Positions 17,676 through 25,706 of a stretch of 45,723 bases of DNA are shown piece after piece. The notes under the pieces are model-generated. The model worked only from the letters and a program-made list of their open reading frames with translations. It searched no databases and was not told where the DNA came from. Source of the DNA: Acidobacteriaceae bacterium. GTDB taxonomy: Bacteria > Acidobacteriota > Terriglobia > Terriglobales > Acidobacteriaceae. Each line of letters begins with the position of its first letter. Position 1 is the first letter of the stretch. The position numbers were made by a program, and so were the translations under genes. Where the stretch lies: contig DAHXNK010000005.1 of the NCBI GenBank assembly GCA_027365415.1, forward strand, positions 1 to 45,723, written 5' to 3'.

Positions 17676-18191
17676 CTATTTTTTCGCGGAGAGGGAAGTC
17701 AGATAGCGGAGAAGCGAAGGCCTGGTCCAATTTTGTGCGCCGATAAACTTGCGGCGGAGATGGCCGCTTTTGTCAATCACATACGTTTCTGGAAACTGCA
17801 CAGTTCCGTAGAGATGATTGCTCTTCTGCGATGGGTCGCGGACATCGAGCAGATCGACATGGTTGTCGCGCAGAAAAGCGTGGTAAGCGTCGGCATCCGT
17901 ATCCACGCTGACGGCCAGAATGACCACCTGCGGCATACGATGGTGCAGGTCGAGCAGGGAAGGCAGCTCCTCCAGACATGGCGGGCACCAGGTCGCCCAG
18001 AAGTTCAACAGCACCACCTGGCCGCGAAACTGGCTCAGGCGAACGGTGCGGCCATTGTCGGTAATGCTGAAATCTGGAGCCAGCGTGTCGATGTGCTGCG
18101 GCAGCGAGCCGCGATTGCAGCCAGAGATAGCTAGCAGCGATGCGAGGACGGAAATTGTCAGGAAAGAAAGCGCGCGTCGTGACACATTCAT
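17676..18191 (-). CDS. TlpA/ResA-like thioredoxin-fold lipoprotein
   Basis: This encodes 171 residues. The lipoprotein signal ends LLAISGC (Cys25). A TlpA-like thioredoxin domain follows: APDFSITDNGRTVRLSQFRGQVVLLNFWATWCPPC, read in parts, with redox cysteines Cys69 and Cys72 in WCPPC and the cis-Pro region QFPETYVID. Such membrane-anchored extracytoplasmic proteins reduce disulfides, for example in cytochrome c or oxidase maturation. The substrate here is unknown. The start codon faces the glycosyltransferase start with only 15 bp between them. Confidence 0.88.
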   Translation of the reverse strand: MNVSRRALSFLTISVLASLLAISGCNRGSLPQHIDTLAPDFSITDNGRTVRLSQFRGQVVLLNFWATWCPPCLEELPSLLDLHHRMPQVVILAVSVDTDADAYHAFLRDNHVDLLDVRDPSQKSNHLYGTVQFPETYVIDKSGHLRRKFIGAQNWTRPSLLRYLTSLSAKK

Positions 18192-18206
18192 ATAATACGA
18201 TTTCAG

Positions 18207-19286
18207 ATGAAAATTTCAGAACCACTTGCGATGCAGCGCCAGAACGAAGACAGCCAAACCGTGGCTGCTCCGCCCCTGCTGTCCGTGATCGTCCCGGCGC
18301 GGGACGAGGCCGATTGTCTGGGTGACTGCTTGCGCTCTCTGGTCGCGCAGTCCGATGTAGGATTTGTGCTGGGGCAGGATTGGGAGTTGATCGTTGTTGA
18401 TGACGACTCCTCGGACGCGACGCGGCAGATCGCGGCCTCGTTTGCGGGGATCACAGTGCTGGACGCGCCGGAGTTGCCGGAGGGCTGGACGGGCAAGGCC
18501 AATGCGATTTTGGCGGCGGTGAAGCAGGCGCGTGGTTGCTGGTTGCTCTTTACCGATGCGGATACCGTGCATACGCCGGGCAATCTGCGCCGCGCACTGC
18601 ATGAGGCCGCGCGCGCGCAGGTGGGAATGCTATCGTATTCGCCACGGCAGCAGGTACATGGCTTCTGGCAGCGCGTGCTGATGCCGCTGATTTTTTCTGC
18701 GCTGGCGGAGAAATATCCACCGCAGAGCATAAGCAATTCCGCGTCGCCGATCGCCGCAGCCAATGGGCAGTTTCTTTTGATTGAGCGGAGCGCGTATGCG
18801 CGTATCGGTGGCCACGCGGCGATTTGCTCCGAAATTCTGGAGGATGTGGCGCTGGCCAAACGCGCCAAGCGGTTCAAAGTGGGGCTGCGTTTTCGCTACG
18901 CGCCCGATGCGGGGAGTACGCGGATGTACCGCAGCTTTGGCGCAATGTATGAAGGCTGGACGAAGAATCTAGCGCTGCTGTTTCCCAATGCTCTGCTGCT
19001 GGCGTTGTGGAAGGGAATGGAGTTTTTGTTGCTGGCGGGGCTGCCGCTGGTTGCGCTCTATCTCTCCTTTCCGCTCCAGCGGATGGCGGTGATGCTGTGG
19101 TGGTTTTGGCGTGTTGGAATCCACTATGCGCGTACCGCCAAAGCACACTTTTCCGTGCTGGATACGGCGCTTTCTCCGCTGGGATTGCCGTTGTTTGCAT
19201 GGCTGCTGGCGTGGAGCTGGCTACATCGCAAGCTGCGCGGGCAGATCGCCTGGAAAGGGCGGATGTATCGTATGCCATCCCAGTAA
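18207..19286 (+). CDS. membrane glycosyltransferase family 2 (HpnB/CrtQ-like)
   Basis: This encodes 359 residues. GT-A fold motifs are present: SVIVPARDEADCL, the nucleotide-binding VVDDDSSDAT, LPEGWTGKANA, the DXD-type TDADT and the catalytic ED in SEILEDVALAKRAK. Two or three hydrophobic segments near the C-terminus (about 262-330) anchor it in the membrane. The WTGK motif and C-terminal helices resemble hopanoid-associated HpnB and carotenoid glycosyltransferases. The acceptor cannot be told from this window, which has no hopanoid or carotenoid genes. TATAAT at 18191-18196 may serve as its -10. The ATG at 18231 is an alternative start. Confidence 0.83.
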   Translation: MKISEPLAMQRQNEDSQTVAAPPLLSVIVPARDEADCLGDCLRSLVAQSDVGFVLGQDWELIVVDDDSSDATRQIAASFAGITVLDAPELPEGWTGKANAILAAVKQARGCWLLFTDADTVHTPGNLRRALHEAARAQVGMLSYSPRQQVHGFWQRVLMPLIFSALAEKYPPQSISNSASPIAAANGQFLLIERSAYARIGGHAAICSEILEDVALAKRAKRFKVGLRFRYAPDAGSTRMYRSFGAMYEGWTKNLALLFPNALLLALWKGMEFLLLAGLPLVALYLSFPLQRMAVMLWWFWRVGIHYARTAKAHFSVLDTALSPLGLPLFAWLLAWSWLHRKLRGQIAWKGRMYRMPSQ

Positions 19287-19358
19287 TGGGAAATGAATCG
19301 AACGCATGGGACAAAAATGGCCTATTTTGATCCGCGTGAGGCTAGAATTAGAGAACGT

Positions 19359-19769
19359 ATGGTTTTGCTGACGCGCAAAGTAGAGTTTTCCGCCGCGCAT
19401 TACTACTATCTCGACGCCTGGACGCCGGAAGAGAATCTGCGCGTCTTTGGAAAATGCGCCAACCGCAACGGGCACGGTCACAATTACACGCTGGAAGTGA
19501 CGGTCGAAGGTAGTGTCGATCCAATCTCCGGCTTTGTGATGGACTTGAAGGCGCTGAAAGACACGATGGAGCGCGAAGTGGTGCAGGTCTACGACCATCG
19601 CCATTTGAACCTAGAGGTTCCGGAGTTTCGCTCCATGCTGCCGACGACGGAGAATATCGCCATCGCCATCTGGCGGCGCCTAGAGGCGAAGATCGACGGC
19701 GCGAAGCTGCATCGCGTCCGCGTGTATGAGATGCCCGATCTGTTTGCCGATTACTACGGGGAAGCATGA
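19359..19769 (+). CDS. 6-pyruvoyl-tetrahydropterin synthase family protein, copy A
   Basis: This encodes 136 residues from the ATG at 19359; in-frame ATGs at 19293 and 19317 would lengthen it. Zinc ligands are His14 (FSAAHYY) and His39/His41 (GHGHNY). The catalytic Cys33 is in FGKCANRNGHGH, with Asp-His in VYDHRHLN. The Cys-x5-His-Gly-His spacing is that of animal-type PTPS rather than the shorter CxxxHGH usual in QueD. It would act on dihydroneopterin triphosphate made by FolE. Its stop overlaps the start of copy B (ATGA), and folE follows, which supports a pterin pathway. Confidence 0.85.
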   Translation: MVLLTRKVEFSAAHYYYLDAWTPEENLRVFGKCANRNGHGHNYTLEVTVEGSVDPISGFVMDLKALKDTMEREVVQVYDHRHLNLEVPEFRSMLPTTENIAIAIWRRLEAKIDGAKLHRVRVYEMPDLFADYYGEA

Positions 19770-20194
19770 AAGCCTATCTGTCGCGGCGATACCGATTAAG
19801 CGCCTCGCATCGGCTGCATAACGAGGCGTACTCGTCGGCAGAGAACCGCGCGGTCTATGGAAAATGCAACAATCCACATGGGCACGGGCACAATTATGTG
19901 GTGGAGATTACGGTGAGCGGGCCAGTCGATCCGCTGACCGGGATGGTGTGCAATCTGGCTGAACTCGATGGATTTGTGCGTCGCGTAATTGGTGAGCGCT
20001 TCGACCACAAAAACTTGAATCAGGATTCCGCATTTGAACAGACAGTTCCAACTACGGAAAACCTGTGCGTGGAAATTTATAAAATTGTAAAAATTGGATT
20101 CGCGCATGTCATGCTGGAATGCGTACGAGTGGAAGAGACATCCAATAATTCTTTTGAATATTCCGAGATGGCCCCGCGTCTTTTAGAACGCTAG
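19766..20194 (+). CDS. 6-pyruvoyl-tetrahydropterin synthase family protein, copy B
   Basis: This encodes 142 residues. It has the same fold and motifs as copy A: His15 (LSASHRLH), Cys34 (YGKCNNPHGHGHNY) with His40/His42, Asp-His in FDHKNLN, and a C-terminal Glu in RVEETSNNSFEY. The two copies share blocks such as GKC-N-GHGHNY and GPVDP/GSVDP but are well diverged, so the duplication is old and the roles may differ. It begins inside the stop of copy A and is followed after 50 bp by folE. Confidence 0.86.
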   Translation: MKAYLSRRYRLSASHRLHNEAYSSAENRAVYGKCNNPHGHGHNYVVEITVSGPVDPLTGMVCNLAELDGFVRRVIGERFDHKNLNQDSAFEQTVPTTENLCVEIYKIVKIGFAHVMLECVRVEETSNNSFEYSEMAPRLLER

Positions 20195-20244
20195 AACGAA
20201 CAGGGAGATGATGGTGCCGCCAGCCAGAAAAAAAGGAGACTCGC

Positions 20245-20859
20245 ATGGCGCAACCTGCTTTGATTCGCAAGATTACACCGAACTTTTCAGAGGTGTCCAC
20301 GCAAGAATTATATCGGGAAGTATTGACACGCCTGCACGAAGATCCAGATCGCGATGGATTGCTGCGCACACCGGAGCGCGTGGAAAAATCCTTGCAGTTC
20401 CTAACCAAAGGCTACGGGGAGGATGCAAGAAAGATTCTTCGCGGCGCGTTGTTTGCCGTGGATTATGACGAGATGGTTATCGTGCAGGACGTGGAAGTCT
20501 TCTCGCTCTGCGAACACCACATGCTGCCGTTCTTTGGCAAGGTGCATGTGGCCTATATCCCCAATGGAAAGGTGATTGGCCTGAGCAAAATTCCCCGTCT
20601 GGTGGATGTATTTGCACGTCGTCTGCAGGTGCAGGAGCGTCTGACGCGCCAGATTGCCGATGCGATTGAAGATGCCATCCATCCGCAGGGAGTGGGCGTG
20701 GTGATGGAGGCGCGTCACCTGTGCATGATGATGCGCGGCGTGGAGAAACAGCATTCTTCCACCATCACCTCCGCGATGTTGGGAACTTTCCGCAAGGAGA
20801 GACAAACGCGGAATGAATTTCTTTCGCTGGTGCGCCACAGGGATGCCAATACGTTTTAA
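20245..20859 (+). CDS. folE: GTP cyclohydrolase I (type IA)
   Basis: This encodes 204 residues, the usual length. It converts GTP to 7,8-dihydroneopterin triphosphate, the first step to folate, biopterin and deazapurines. The zinc site is [10 protein letters not shown] (Cys89, His92 region) together with [36 protein letters not shown] is the conserved helix-loop, seen here as [18 protein letters not shown] before the ATG is a good ribosome binding site. Its placement directly behind two PTPS-type genes suggests that the three act in sequence. Confidence 0.95.
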   Translation: MAQPALIRKITPNFSEVSTQELYREVLTRLHEDPDRDGLLRTPERVEKSLQFLTKGYGEDARKILRGALFAVDYDEMVIVQDVEVFSLCEHHMLPFFGKVHVAYIPNGKVIGLSKIPRLVDVFARRLQVQERLTRQIADAIEDAIHPQGVGVVMEARHLCMMMRGVEKQHSSTITSAMLGTFRKERQTRNEFLSLVRHRDANTF

Positions 20860-20889
20860 TCTGGCGCTCTACAGAACACATTTTGTTTG

Positions 20890-20928
20890 CAAGCGTGTCG
20901 TATTCTGAGTGCGGCACGCTTGTTTTTT
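20890..20928 (+). terminator. intrinsic terminator after folE
   Basis: CAAGCGTG (20890-20897) pairs with CACGCTTG (20915-20922), extended by two inner G-C pairs, and is followed at once by six Ts (20923-20928). It lies between folE and truB and should end the pterin transcript. Confidence 0.8.
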
Positions 20929-20946
20929 GATTGCTGGAATCTCCCC

Positions 20947-21822
20947 ATGAACGGACTTCTGATCCTGGATAAGCCACAAGGCATGACCTCGCACGATGTT
21001 GTGGCGCACGCGCGTAAGCTGACTGGCGAGCGCTCCATCGGACATCTTGGCACGCTGGATCCAATGGCGACGGGAGTGCTCCCATTACTGCTGGGGAAAT
21101 TTACGCGGCTGGCGCAATTCTTTCGGCAGGAGAGCAAGCGCTACATCGGCAGCATTCGTTTTGGCTTTGCCACCGACACCTACGACGCGGAGGGCAGCCC
21201 CGTCGGGGATGTTGTCGAACCTGTAGGGACACTGGACGAGATTCGCGATGCAGCGCGAGGATTTCTTGGCATCATTGAGCAGATGCCACCGGCATACTCC
21301 GCAAAAAAAATTGAGGGAACTCCGGCCTACAAGCTGGCCCGCGCAGGTGCTCCGGTTGCGTTGCGTTCGGTGAAGATTGAGGTGCGCCGTCTGGAGATCT
21401 TGTCTTATCAATCGCCGTTGGCATTTTTTGATATTGAAGTATCGTCGGGCGGCTACATTCGTTCCATTGCCCACGATCTTGGCCAGCAATTGCGCTGCGG
21501 GGCGCATCTGGCCAGCTTGCGTCGCGTGCAGGCCGGGGAGTGGACGCTGGCGCAAGCCGTAACGCTGGACGATCTGGCTGCATGGGCCAGCGCGGGCGAA
21601 ATCGAAGCGCATCTTCCGCATCCGCGCAGGATGCTTCCCCAGATGCCCGCCGTCACCGTGGACGCGATGACCGCAGGACGCTTGCGGAATGGGATGTCCT
21701 GCAATCTGCCGGAGTTTTCGCAAGCGCCGCTGGTGAAAATTTTTACCAGTCAACGGGAGTTGTTGGCCATTGGCCGTCGCGTGGCGGGAACGCTCATCCA
21801 GCCGATGGTGGTGTTGGGATAG
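20947..21822 (+). CDS. truB: tRNA pseudouridine(55) synthase TruB
   Basis: This encodes 291 residues from the ATG at 20947. An upstream in-frame extension to 20887 crosses the terminator and is unlikely to be coding. It makes pseudouridine 55 in the T-loop of tRNAs. The motif GHLGTLDPMATGVL holds the catalytic Asp38. MPPAYSAKKIEGTPAYKLARAG and SSGGYIRSIAHDLGQQL, seen in parts, are further TruB blocks, and a PUA-like end follows. A tRNA gene lies 76 bp downstream. Confidence 0.94.
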   Translation: MNGLLILDKPQGMTSHDVVAHARKLTGERSIGHLGTLDPMATGVLPLLLGKFTRLAQFFRQESKRYIGSIRFGFATDTYDAEGSPVGDVVEPVGTLDEIRDAARGFLGIIEQMPPAYSAKKIEGTPAYKLARAGAPVALRSVKIEVRRLEILSYQSPLAFFDIEVSSGGYIRSIAHDLGQQLRCGAHLASLRRVQAGEWTLAQAVTLDDLAAWASAGEIEAHLPHPRRMLPQMPAVTVDAMTAGRLRNGMSCNLPEFSQAPLVKIFTSQRELLAIGRRVAGTLIQPMVVLG

Positions 21823-21898
21823 AGCGTTAGAGTTGACCAGAATTCTCTGGCGAAATATAGTCATACATGGCCCCATGTTCTGTGGCGGCCATCATCAC

Positions 21899-21972
21899 TG
21901 CCCCCTCGTTCAATGGTAGGACAGCTGCCTCTGGAGCAGCCTATCGGGGTTCGAATCCCTGGGGGGCAGCCA
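21899..21972 (+). tRNA. tRNA-Gln (anticodon CUG)
   Basis: The cloverleaf folds fully. The acceptor TGCCCCC (21899-21905) pairs with GGGGGCA (21962-21968), followed by discriminator G and an encoded CCA (21970-21972). The anticodon stem GCTGC/GCAGC encloses loop CTCTGGA with anticodon CTG, reading CAG codons for Gln. The T-arm is CGGGG-TTCGAAT-CCCTG. It ends 28 bp before the convergent cobA stop. Confidence 0.95.
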
Positions 21973-22000
21973 GACTTTTCTCGTCGGCCTTCAAAAATTT

Positions 22001-22801
22001 CTATTGGGAGAGTTTCTGCAACGCCGCTAGGATGGTTGCGTTTTTTTGCCATGCCTTGGACATGGGGCGGCCAATCAGCACCAGCGTGGGCGCAGGGCCT
22101 GGTTCGAGTGCTGCAAGATGCTCCAATGTAGTTGCGCTGACGCTTTGATCGGGCTGTCCGGCGCGGGAGATGGCGATGCAGGGCATCGCCGCTGTGACTC
22201 CTTCGCGCAATAAATTTTCCGCCAGCGCGTGGTAGGTTCTCCCCGGCATATAGACGATCAGTGTCGCATCTTCCGGGAGCGCGCCCTGCCAGATCGCGAT
22301 ATCTTTTTCCTGCATTTTCCCCTGTGCGTGCAGTGTGTGCGTGGCCTGCTGTCCGGTGACGAAGATGATCTTCGAGGCCAGCCGCCGATCTGTCAGCGAT
22401 GTGTGGAGCATGGCTGCTGCGGCAAATCCAGCGGTGATGCCGGGAACTACATCGAAGGGAACCTGGGCGGCTTGCAGCGCTTCGATTTCCTCTGCGGCGC
22501 GTCCGTAGACCAGAGGATCGCCGCCCTTGAGTCGCACAACACTCTGGCCGCGGCGTGCCGCTTCGATCATCAGCGCGTGAATCTCTTGCTGTGTAATGCG
22601 CTTCTGGCCGCAGCGCTTCTCCACGTTGGTGATGCGCGCCTGAGGATGGGCACGGTCGAGAATCGCTTGCGGAACCAGGCCGTCATGCAGCACAACATCC
22701 GCGCTGGCCAGCAGGGAAGCGGCGCGCAGCGTCAGCATCTCAGGATCGCCCGGCCCTGCGCCCACCAGATAGACAACGCCTTGTTTTTCTGCGGTCATCA
22801 T
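22001..22801 (-). CDS. cobA: uroporphyrinogen-III C-methyltransferase (SUMT)
   Basis: This encodes 266 residues. It methylates uroporphyrinogen III at C2 and C7 with S-adenosylmethionine to give precorrin-2, the precursor of siroheme and cobalamin. Motifs are YLVGAGPGDPEMLTLRA at the N-terminus, the VEKRCGQ region, RLKGGDPLVYGR, and the SAM-binding VPGITAGFAAAA. There is no CysG-type dehydrogenase domain, so siroheme completion needs another enzyme. It lies 40 bp downstream of the siroheme-dependent reductase on the same strand, which points to siroheme supply. Confidence 0.93.
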   Translation of the reverse strand: MMTAEKQGVVYLVGAGPGDPEMLTLRAASLLASADVVLHDGLVPQAILDRAHPQARITNVEKRCGQKRITQQEIHALMIEAARRGQSVVRLKGGDPLVYGRAAEEIEALQAAQVPFDVVPGITAGFAAAAMLHTSLTDRRLASKIIFVTGQQATHTLHAQGKMQEKDIAIWQGALPEDATLIVYMPGRTYHALAENLLREGVTAAMPCIAISRAGQPDQSVSATTLEHLAALEPGPAPTLVLIGRPMSKAWQKNATILAALQKLSQ

Positions 22802-22841
22802 TCACCCCTTTGCTGCTTCTCTGCTGTGATAGCACCGGCCT

Positions 22842-24560
22842 TTACTCGGAGGCCAGGATGGGAACGTGCCCGGTTGGAATGTCGCGTGGGACGGCCTCTG
22901 CAACCGCGTCGAGCGTGGTTCCATCCAGTTGCGCGCGCAGTTCGATGTCGGTGTGCCGCGCAAAGTAGGCGCGCAGATTTTCCTCCGGCTGGCGATCCTG
23001 CAAATAGCGGCGCAGCAGTCGCTCGATGGCATCAGGAATCTGGGTCGCGATGCAGCGATAGCCCACAGGCCGCGAGACCCGCGCATGTTCGCCGAGCGCG
23101 CCGCCTAGACAGAAGTAGAAGGCATCAACCAGCTTGCCTTCATGCTTGACCTTTTTGCCCTCGATGCCGATGTCGGCGATCCAGTGCTGGCCGCAACTGT
23201 TGGGGCAGCCGGTGACGTGCAGTTTGAGTTGTTGGTCAAACTCCGGCAGCCGCGTTTCCAACTCATCCACCAGCCAGCGCGTAAAGCCCTTGGTCTCGGT
23301 GATGGCGAGCTTGCAAAACTCCGTTCCCGTGCAGGCAATCGCACCGCGCCAGAAGGTGCTGCCATCCACTTGTAGGCCGATGTCTTGCAATTCACGCGCC
23401 AGTTCCGCCGAACGAGTTTTTGGAATGTTGATGAAGATAAGATTCTGCATGATGGTGGCGCGCAGGTCACCGGAGCCAAAGCGCTCGGCCAGTTCTGCTG
23501 CGGCCTCCAGTTGTTCTCCGGTCAGTCGTCCACGCAGCACGGACGCGCCAACGTAGTGCAGATCGGGCTGCTTCTGCGCGTGGATGCCAGCGTGATCGCG
23601 CAGCACATCGCCGGGAACCTGTTCCTCCGCCGCTGGGTTGAGCCGATACTTTAGGCGTGATTCGAGTTCATCTAGGAAGCGCTCCGTCGTCCAGCCCTCG
23701 CGCAGAAAGAGATACTTCATGCGGGCGCGGTCGCGGCTCTCGCGCAGTCCTTGCTGGTCGTGGAAGATTTGCGTGATGCCGCGCAGCACGTCGAGCGCCT
23801 GATCCTGACGCACAAAGGCATTCAGCTTGACGGCGAGATGCGGCGCGGTGGAGAGTCCTCCGCCAACGCGCACAGAGTAGCCAATCTCATTGCCGCGTCG
23901 CACGGCGGTCATGCCAATGTCGTTGATCTCTGGATAGGGGCACCAGACCGGGCAACCAGTAATGCACAGTTTGAATTTGCGCGGCAGATTGTAGAAATCG
24001 GAGTTGCCCGACAACAGGCGCGACGCGGCCAGTGCCAGCGGCGAGGCATCAATGATCTCATCGGCATCAATGCCAGCCAGTGGGCAGCCAGTTACATTGC
24101 GCACCACGTCGCCGCACGCGCCCTTGGGGTTGAGGCCGACGGCAGCCAGCGCATCCACAATCTCCGGCAGAGATTCGATGGTGAGCCAGTGGAATTGGAG
24201 GTTCTGGCGCACGGTAATATCGACCAGATTGCGGCCATATTGTTTGGCCAGTTGCGCGAGGACACGCGCCTGGCTGGCGCGTAGAATGCCGTTGGGAATG
24301 CCTACGCGCATCATAAAATATTCGGTCGCTTTGCCTTCGCCGCCCACGCCGCCCGTTACCCCTGCGCCATTGCCCTGCGTGTAAATGCCCCACCACCGAA
24401 AATAGGATTGTGTCCACTCTGGCAGCACACTGGCGCGGCCAGCGCGAGCAAAGGCGCGTACCTCGTCAAAGGCGGCCCAGGGATTTTTTTCGCGTTTTAG
24501 GCGCTCGGCTTTCTGTGTTTTTGTTTCTTTTAGCGGAGCGGTTGTTTGCAATTCACTCAT
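22842..24560 (-). CDS. nirA: siroheme/4Fe-4S nitrite or sulfite reductase (NirA-like)
   Basis: This encodes 572 residues from the ATG at 24560, preceded by GAGG (6 nt spacing). The siroheme/iron-sulfur cysteines are Cys410, Cys416, Cys452 and Cys456 (C-x5-C-x35-C-x3-C) in CTGTEFC and TGCPNSCGQ. Two ferredoxin-like half domains with RQNLQFHWL and MQNLIFINI repeats are present. ACTGTEFCKLAITETK is typical of ferredoxin-dependent nitrite reductases; assimilatory sulfite reductases are close relatives, so the substrate is not settled. It forms an operon with cobA and is divergent from a Crp/Fnr-family regulator. Confidence 0.88.
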   Translation of the reverse strand: MSELQTTAPLKETKTQKAERLKREKNPWAAFDEVRAFARAGRASVLPEWTQSYFRWWGIYTQGNGAGVTGGVGGEGKATEYFMMRVGIPNGILRASQARVLAQLAKQYGRNLVDITVRQNLQFHWLTIESLPEIVDALAAVGLNPKGACGDVVRNVTGCPLAGIDADEIIDASPLALAASRLLSGNSDFYNLPRKFKLCITGCPVWCPYPEINDIGMTAVRRGNEIGYSVRVGGGLSTAPHLAVKLNAFVRQDQALDVLRGITQIFHDQQGLRESRDRARMKYLFLREGWTTERFLDELESRLKYRLNPAAEEQVPGDVLRDHAGIHAQKQPDLHYVGASVLRGRLTGEQLEAAAELAERFGSGDLRATIMQNLIFINIPKTRSAELARELQDIGLQVDGSTFWRGAIACTGTEFCKLAITETKGFTRWLVDELETRLPEFDQQLKLHVTGCPNSCGQHWIADIGIEGKKVKHEGKLVDAFYFCLGGALGEHARVSRPVGYRCIATQIPDAIERLLRRYLQDRQPEENLRAYFARHTDIELRAQLDGTTLDAVAEAVPRDIPTGHVPILASE

Positions 24561-24979
24561 GGATGTCCTCGTATATTTTTGTTTGCAAAAAAGAAAACCC
24601 ACATCGGCAAAATCTGCTGCGATGGGGGTTGGGGTGAACTATTTTGATACAGAAATCAGTGGCTCACACACAAGTCCGGCGCAGCATGGGATGGGTACAC
24701 ATGCAACACATCAGCGCCAGAGTGGAAGGAGACTTCATAGAAGGGATCGTACCGTCTGGCTGGAAGAAAGTCAATGGAGTGCGTGGAAATTGTCCATGTA
24801 ACGAGTGCCCCGGATGCTCACGAAAGTGCCATCCTGAGGAGCAACGCAGCGCCTGCCCAGAGTTCCTCGCTGCGCGCAGGATAGACTCCGCAAAAAGGAT
24901 TCAGAAGGACAAGCCGAACACTGAAAATCACCCATTTCTGATTTTTGATAGCATGGAGTGTTTGCGAAGGTGAGATGCG
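24561..24979. other. divergent intergenic region nirA / Crp-Fnr regulator
   Basis: These 419 bp hold no convincing gene. Translations reading CHPEEQRSACP are typical artefacts of a CATCCTGAGGAG-type interspersed repeat. The region must hold the nirA and regulator promoters. I see only weak half-site matches to a TTGAT-N4-ATCAA Fnr/Crp box (TTTTGATACAGAAATCA near 24640). Confidence 0.55.
24831..24882. repeat. CATCCTGAGGAG-type interspersed hairpin element
   Basis: ATCCTG (24831-24836) and CGCAGCG (24845-24851) pair with CGCTGCG (24868-24874) and CAGGAT (24877-24882), giving a two-part imperfect hairpin. The start matches the CATCCTGAG signature of short interspersed elements. Confidence 0.6.
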
Positions 24980-25684
24980 ATGGATCAGCGCTCCAGTATG
25001 ATGCACAATGGAAATTGCTTGACTTGCAAAAACAGGCACACAGATTGGTTCTGCAATCTTTCCCCTCAGGCGTTGACGGAATTTGAAACGCTCGGAATGC
25101 AAATGATGGTTCCAGCGGGAGGGACGCTTTTTTTTGAGGGGCAACCAGCGCGCAGCGTTTCCGTTCTGTGTACAGGACATGTAAAGCTGACGGTCTCCTC
25201 GAAAGATGGCAAGACGCTGTTGGTGCGAATTGCCAAGCCAGGGGATGTGCTGGGTTTAAGCGCCGCTCTTCTGGACGCGCCCTATGAAATTACAGCGCAG
25301 GCGCTCGACCCTGTACAGATAAAAGCCTTTCAACGTCAGGATTTTCTGCGTTTTTTGGAGCGCCACATCGAAGGCAGTATGCACGCAGCGAAGATGCTGA
25401 ATCAGGAGTATAGGGAGGCGTTGAAGGATGCTACCCGGCTGGCTCTTTCTGTTTCCATCTCTGGCCGCGTCGCGCGACTTTTCTCTGAAATGATCCTCGG
25501 ACAGAGTCAGCCATATCCTTGCTTCAAGATGTCGCTCACCCATGAAGAGCTTGCCACCATGCTGGGTACGACGCGCGAGTCTGTCACTCGCGCGCTAAAT
25601 GAGATGAAGCGCAAAGAAATCATCGCGATCAAGGGGACTTCTATAACCGTCCTGCGTCGGGATGCCTTGGAATTATTGCTGTAG
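24980..25684 (+). CDS. Crp/Fnr family transcription regulator with Cys-rich N-terminus
   Basis: This encodes 234 residues. A cyclic-nucleotide-type beta-roll (about 38-125: PAGGTLFFEGQPARSV, KPGDVLGLSA) leads through a dimer helix to a winged helix (about 160-225; MSLTHEELATMLGTTRESVTRAL, split here as MSLTHEELATML and GTTRESVTRAL). Cys13, Cys16 and Cys25 near the N-terminus plus Cys64 in the beta-roll could coordinate an iron-sulfur cluster, as the four cysteines of Fnr do, although spacing and position differ. AAGGTGAG lies just before the ATG. Divergent position from nirA suggests control of nitrite/sulfite reduction. The convergent ssb gene begins 22 bp after its stop. Confidence 0.85.
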   Translation: MDQRSSMMHNGNCLTCKNRHTDWFCNLSPQALTEFETLGMQMMVPAGGTLFFEGQPARSVSVLCTGHVKLTVSSKDGKTLLVRIAKPGDVLGLSAALLDAPYEITAQALDPVQIKAFQRQDFLRFLERHIEGSMHAAKMLNQEYREALKDATRLALSVSISGRVARLFSEMILGQSQPYPCFKMSLTHEELATMLGTTRESVTRALNEMKRKEIIAIKGTSITVLRRDALELLL

Positions 25685-25706
25685 CCCGCGAATCCACCAG
25701 CCATTG

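Noticed and set aside
22229-23149. Plus-strand open frame of 306 codons opposite cobA/nirA
   Set aside because: Shadow frame opposite two well-supported genes; composition rich in Arg, His and Cys without motif.
24638-24656. Possible Fnr/Crp box TTTTGATACAGAAATCA between nirA and the regulator
   Set aside because: Only one half-site is good and the spacing is 5 rather than 4 nt; not strong enough to list as an operator.
24644-24973. Open frame of 109 codons with a Cys-rich centre (CPCNECPGCSRKC) upstream of the Crp/Fnr gene
   Set aside because: Its second half is the translation of an interspersed CATCCTGAGGAG repeat, there is no ribosome binding site, and it runs through the divergent promoter region.
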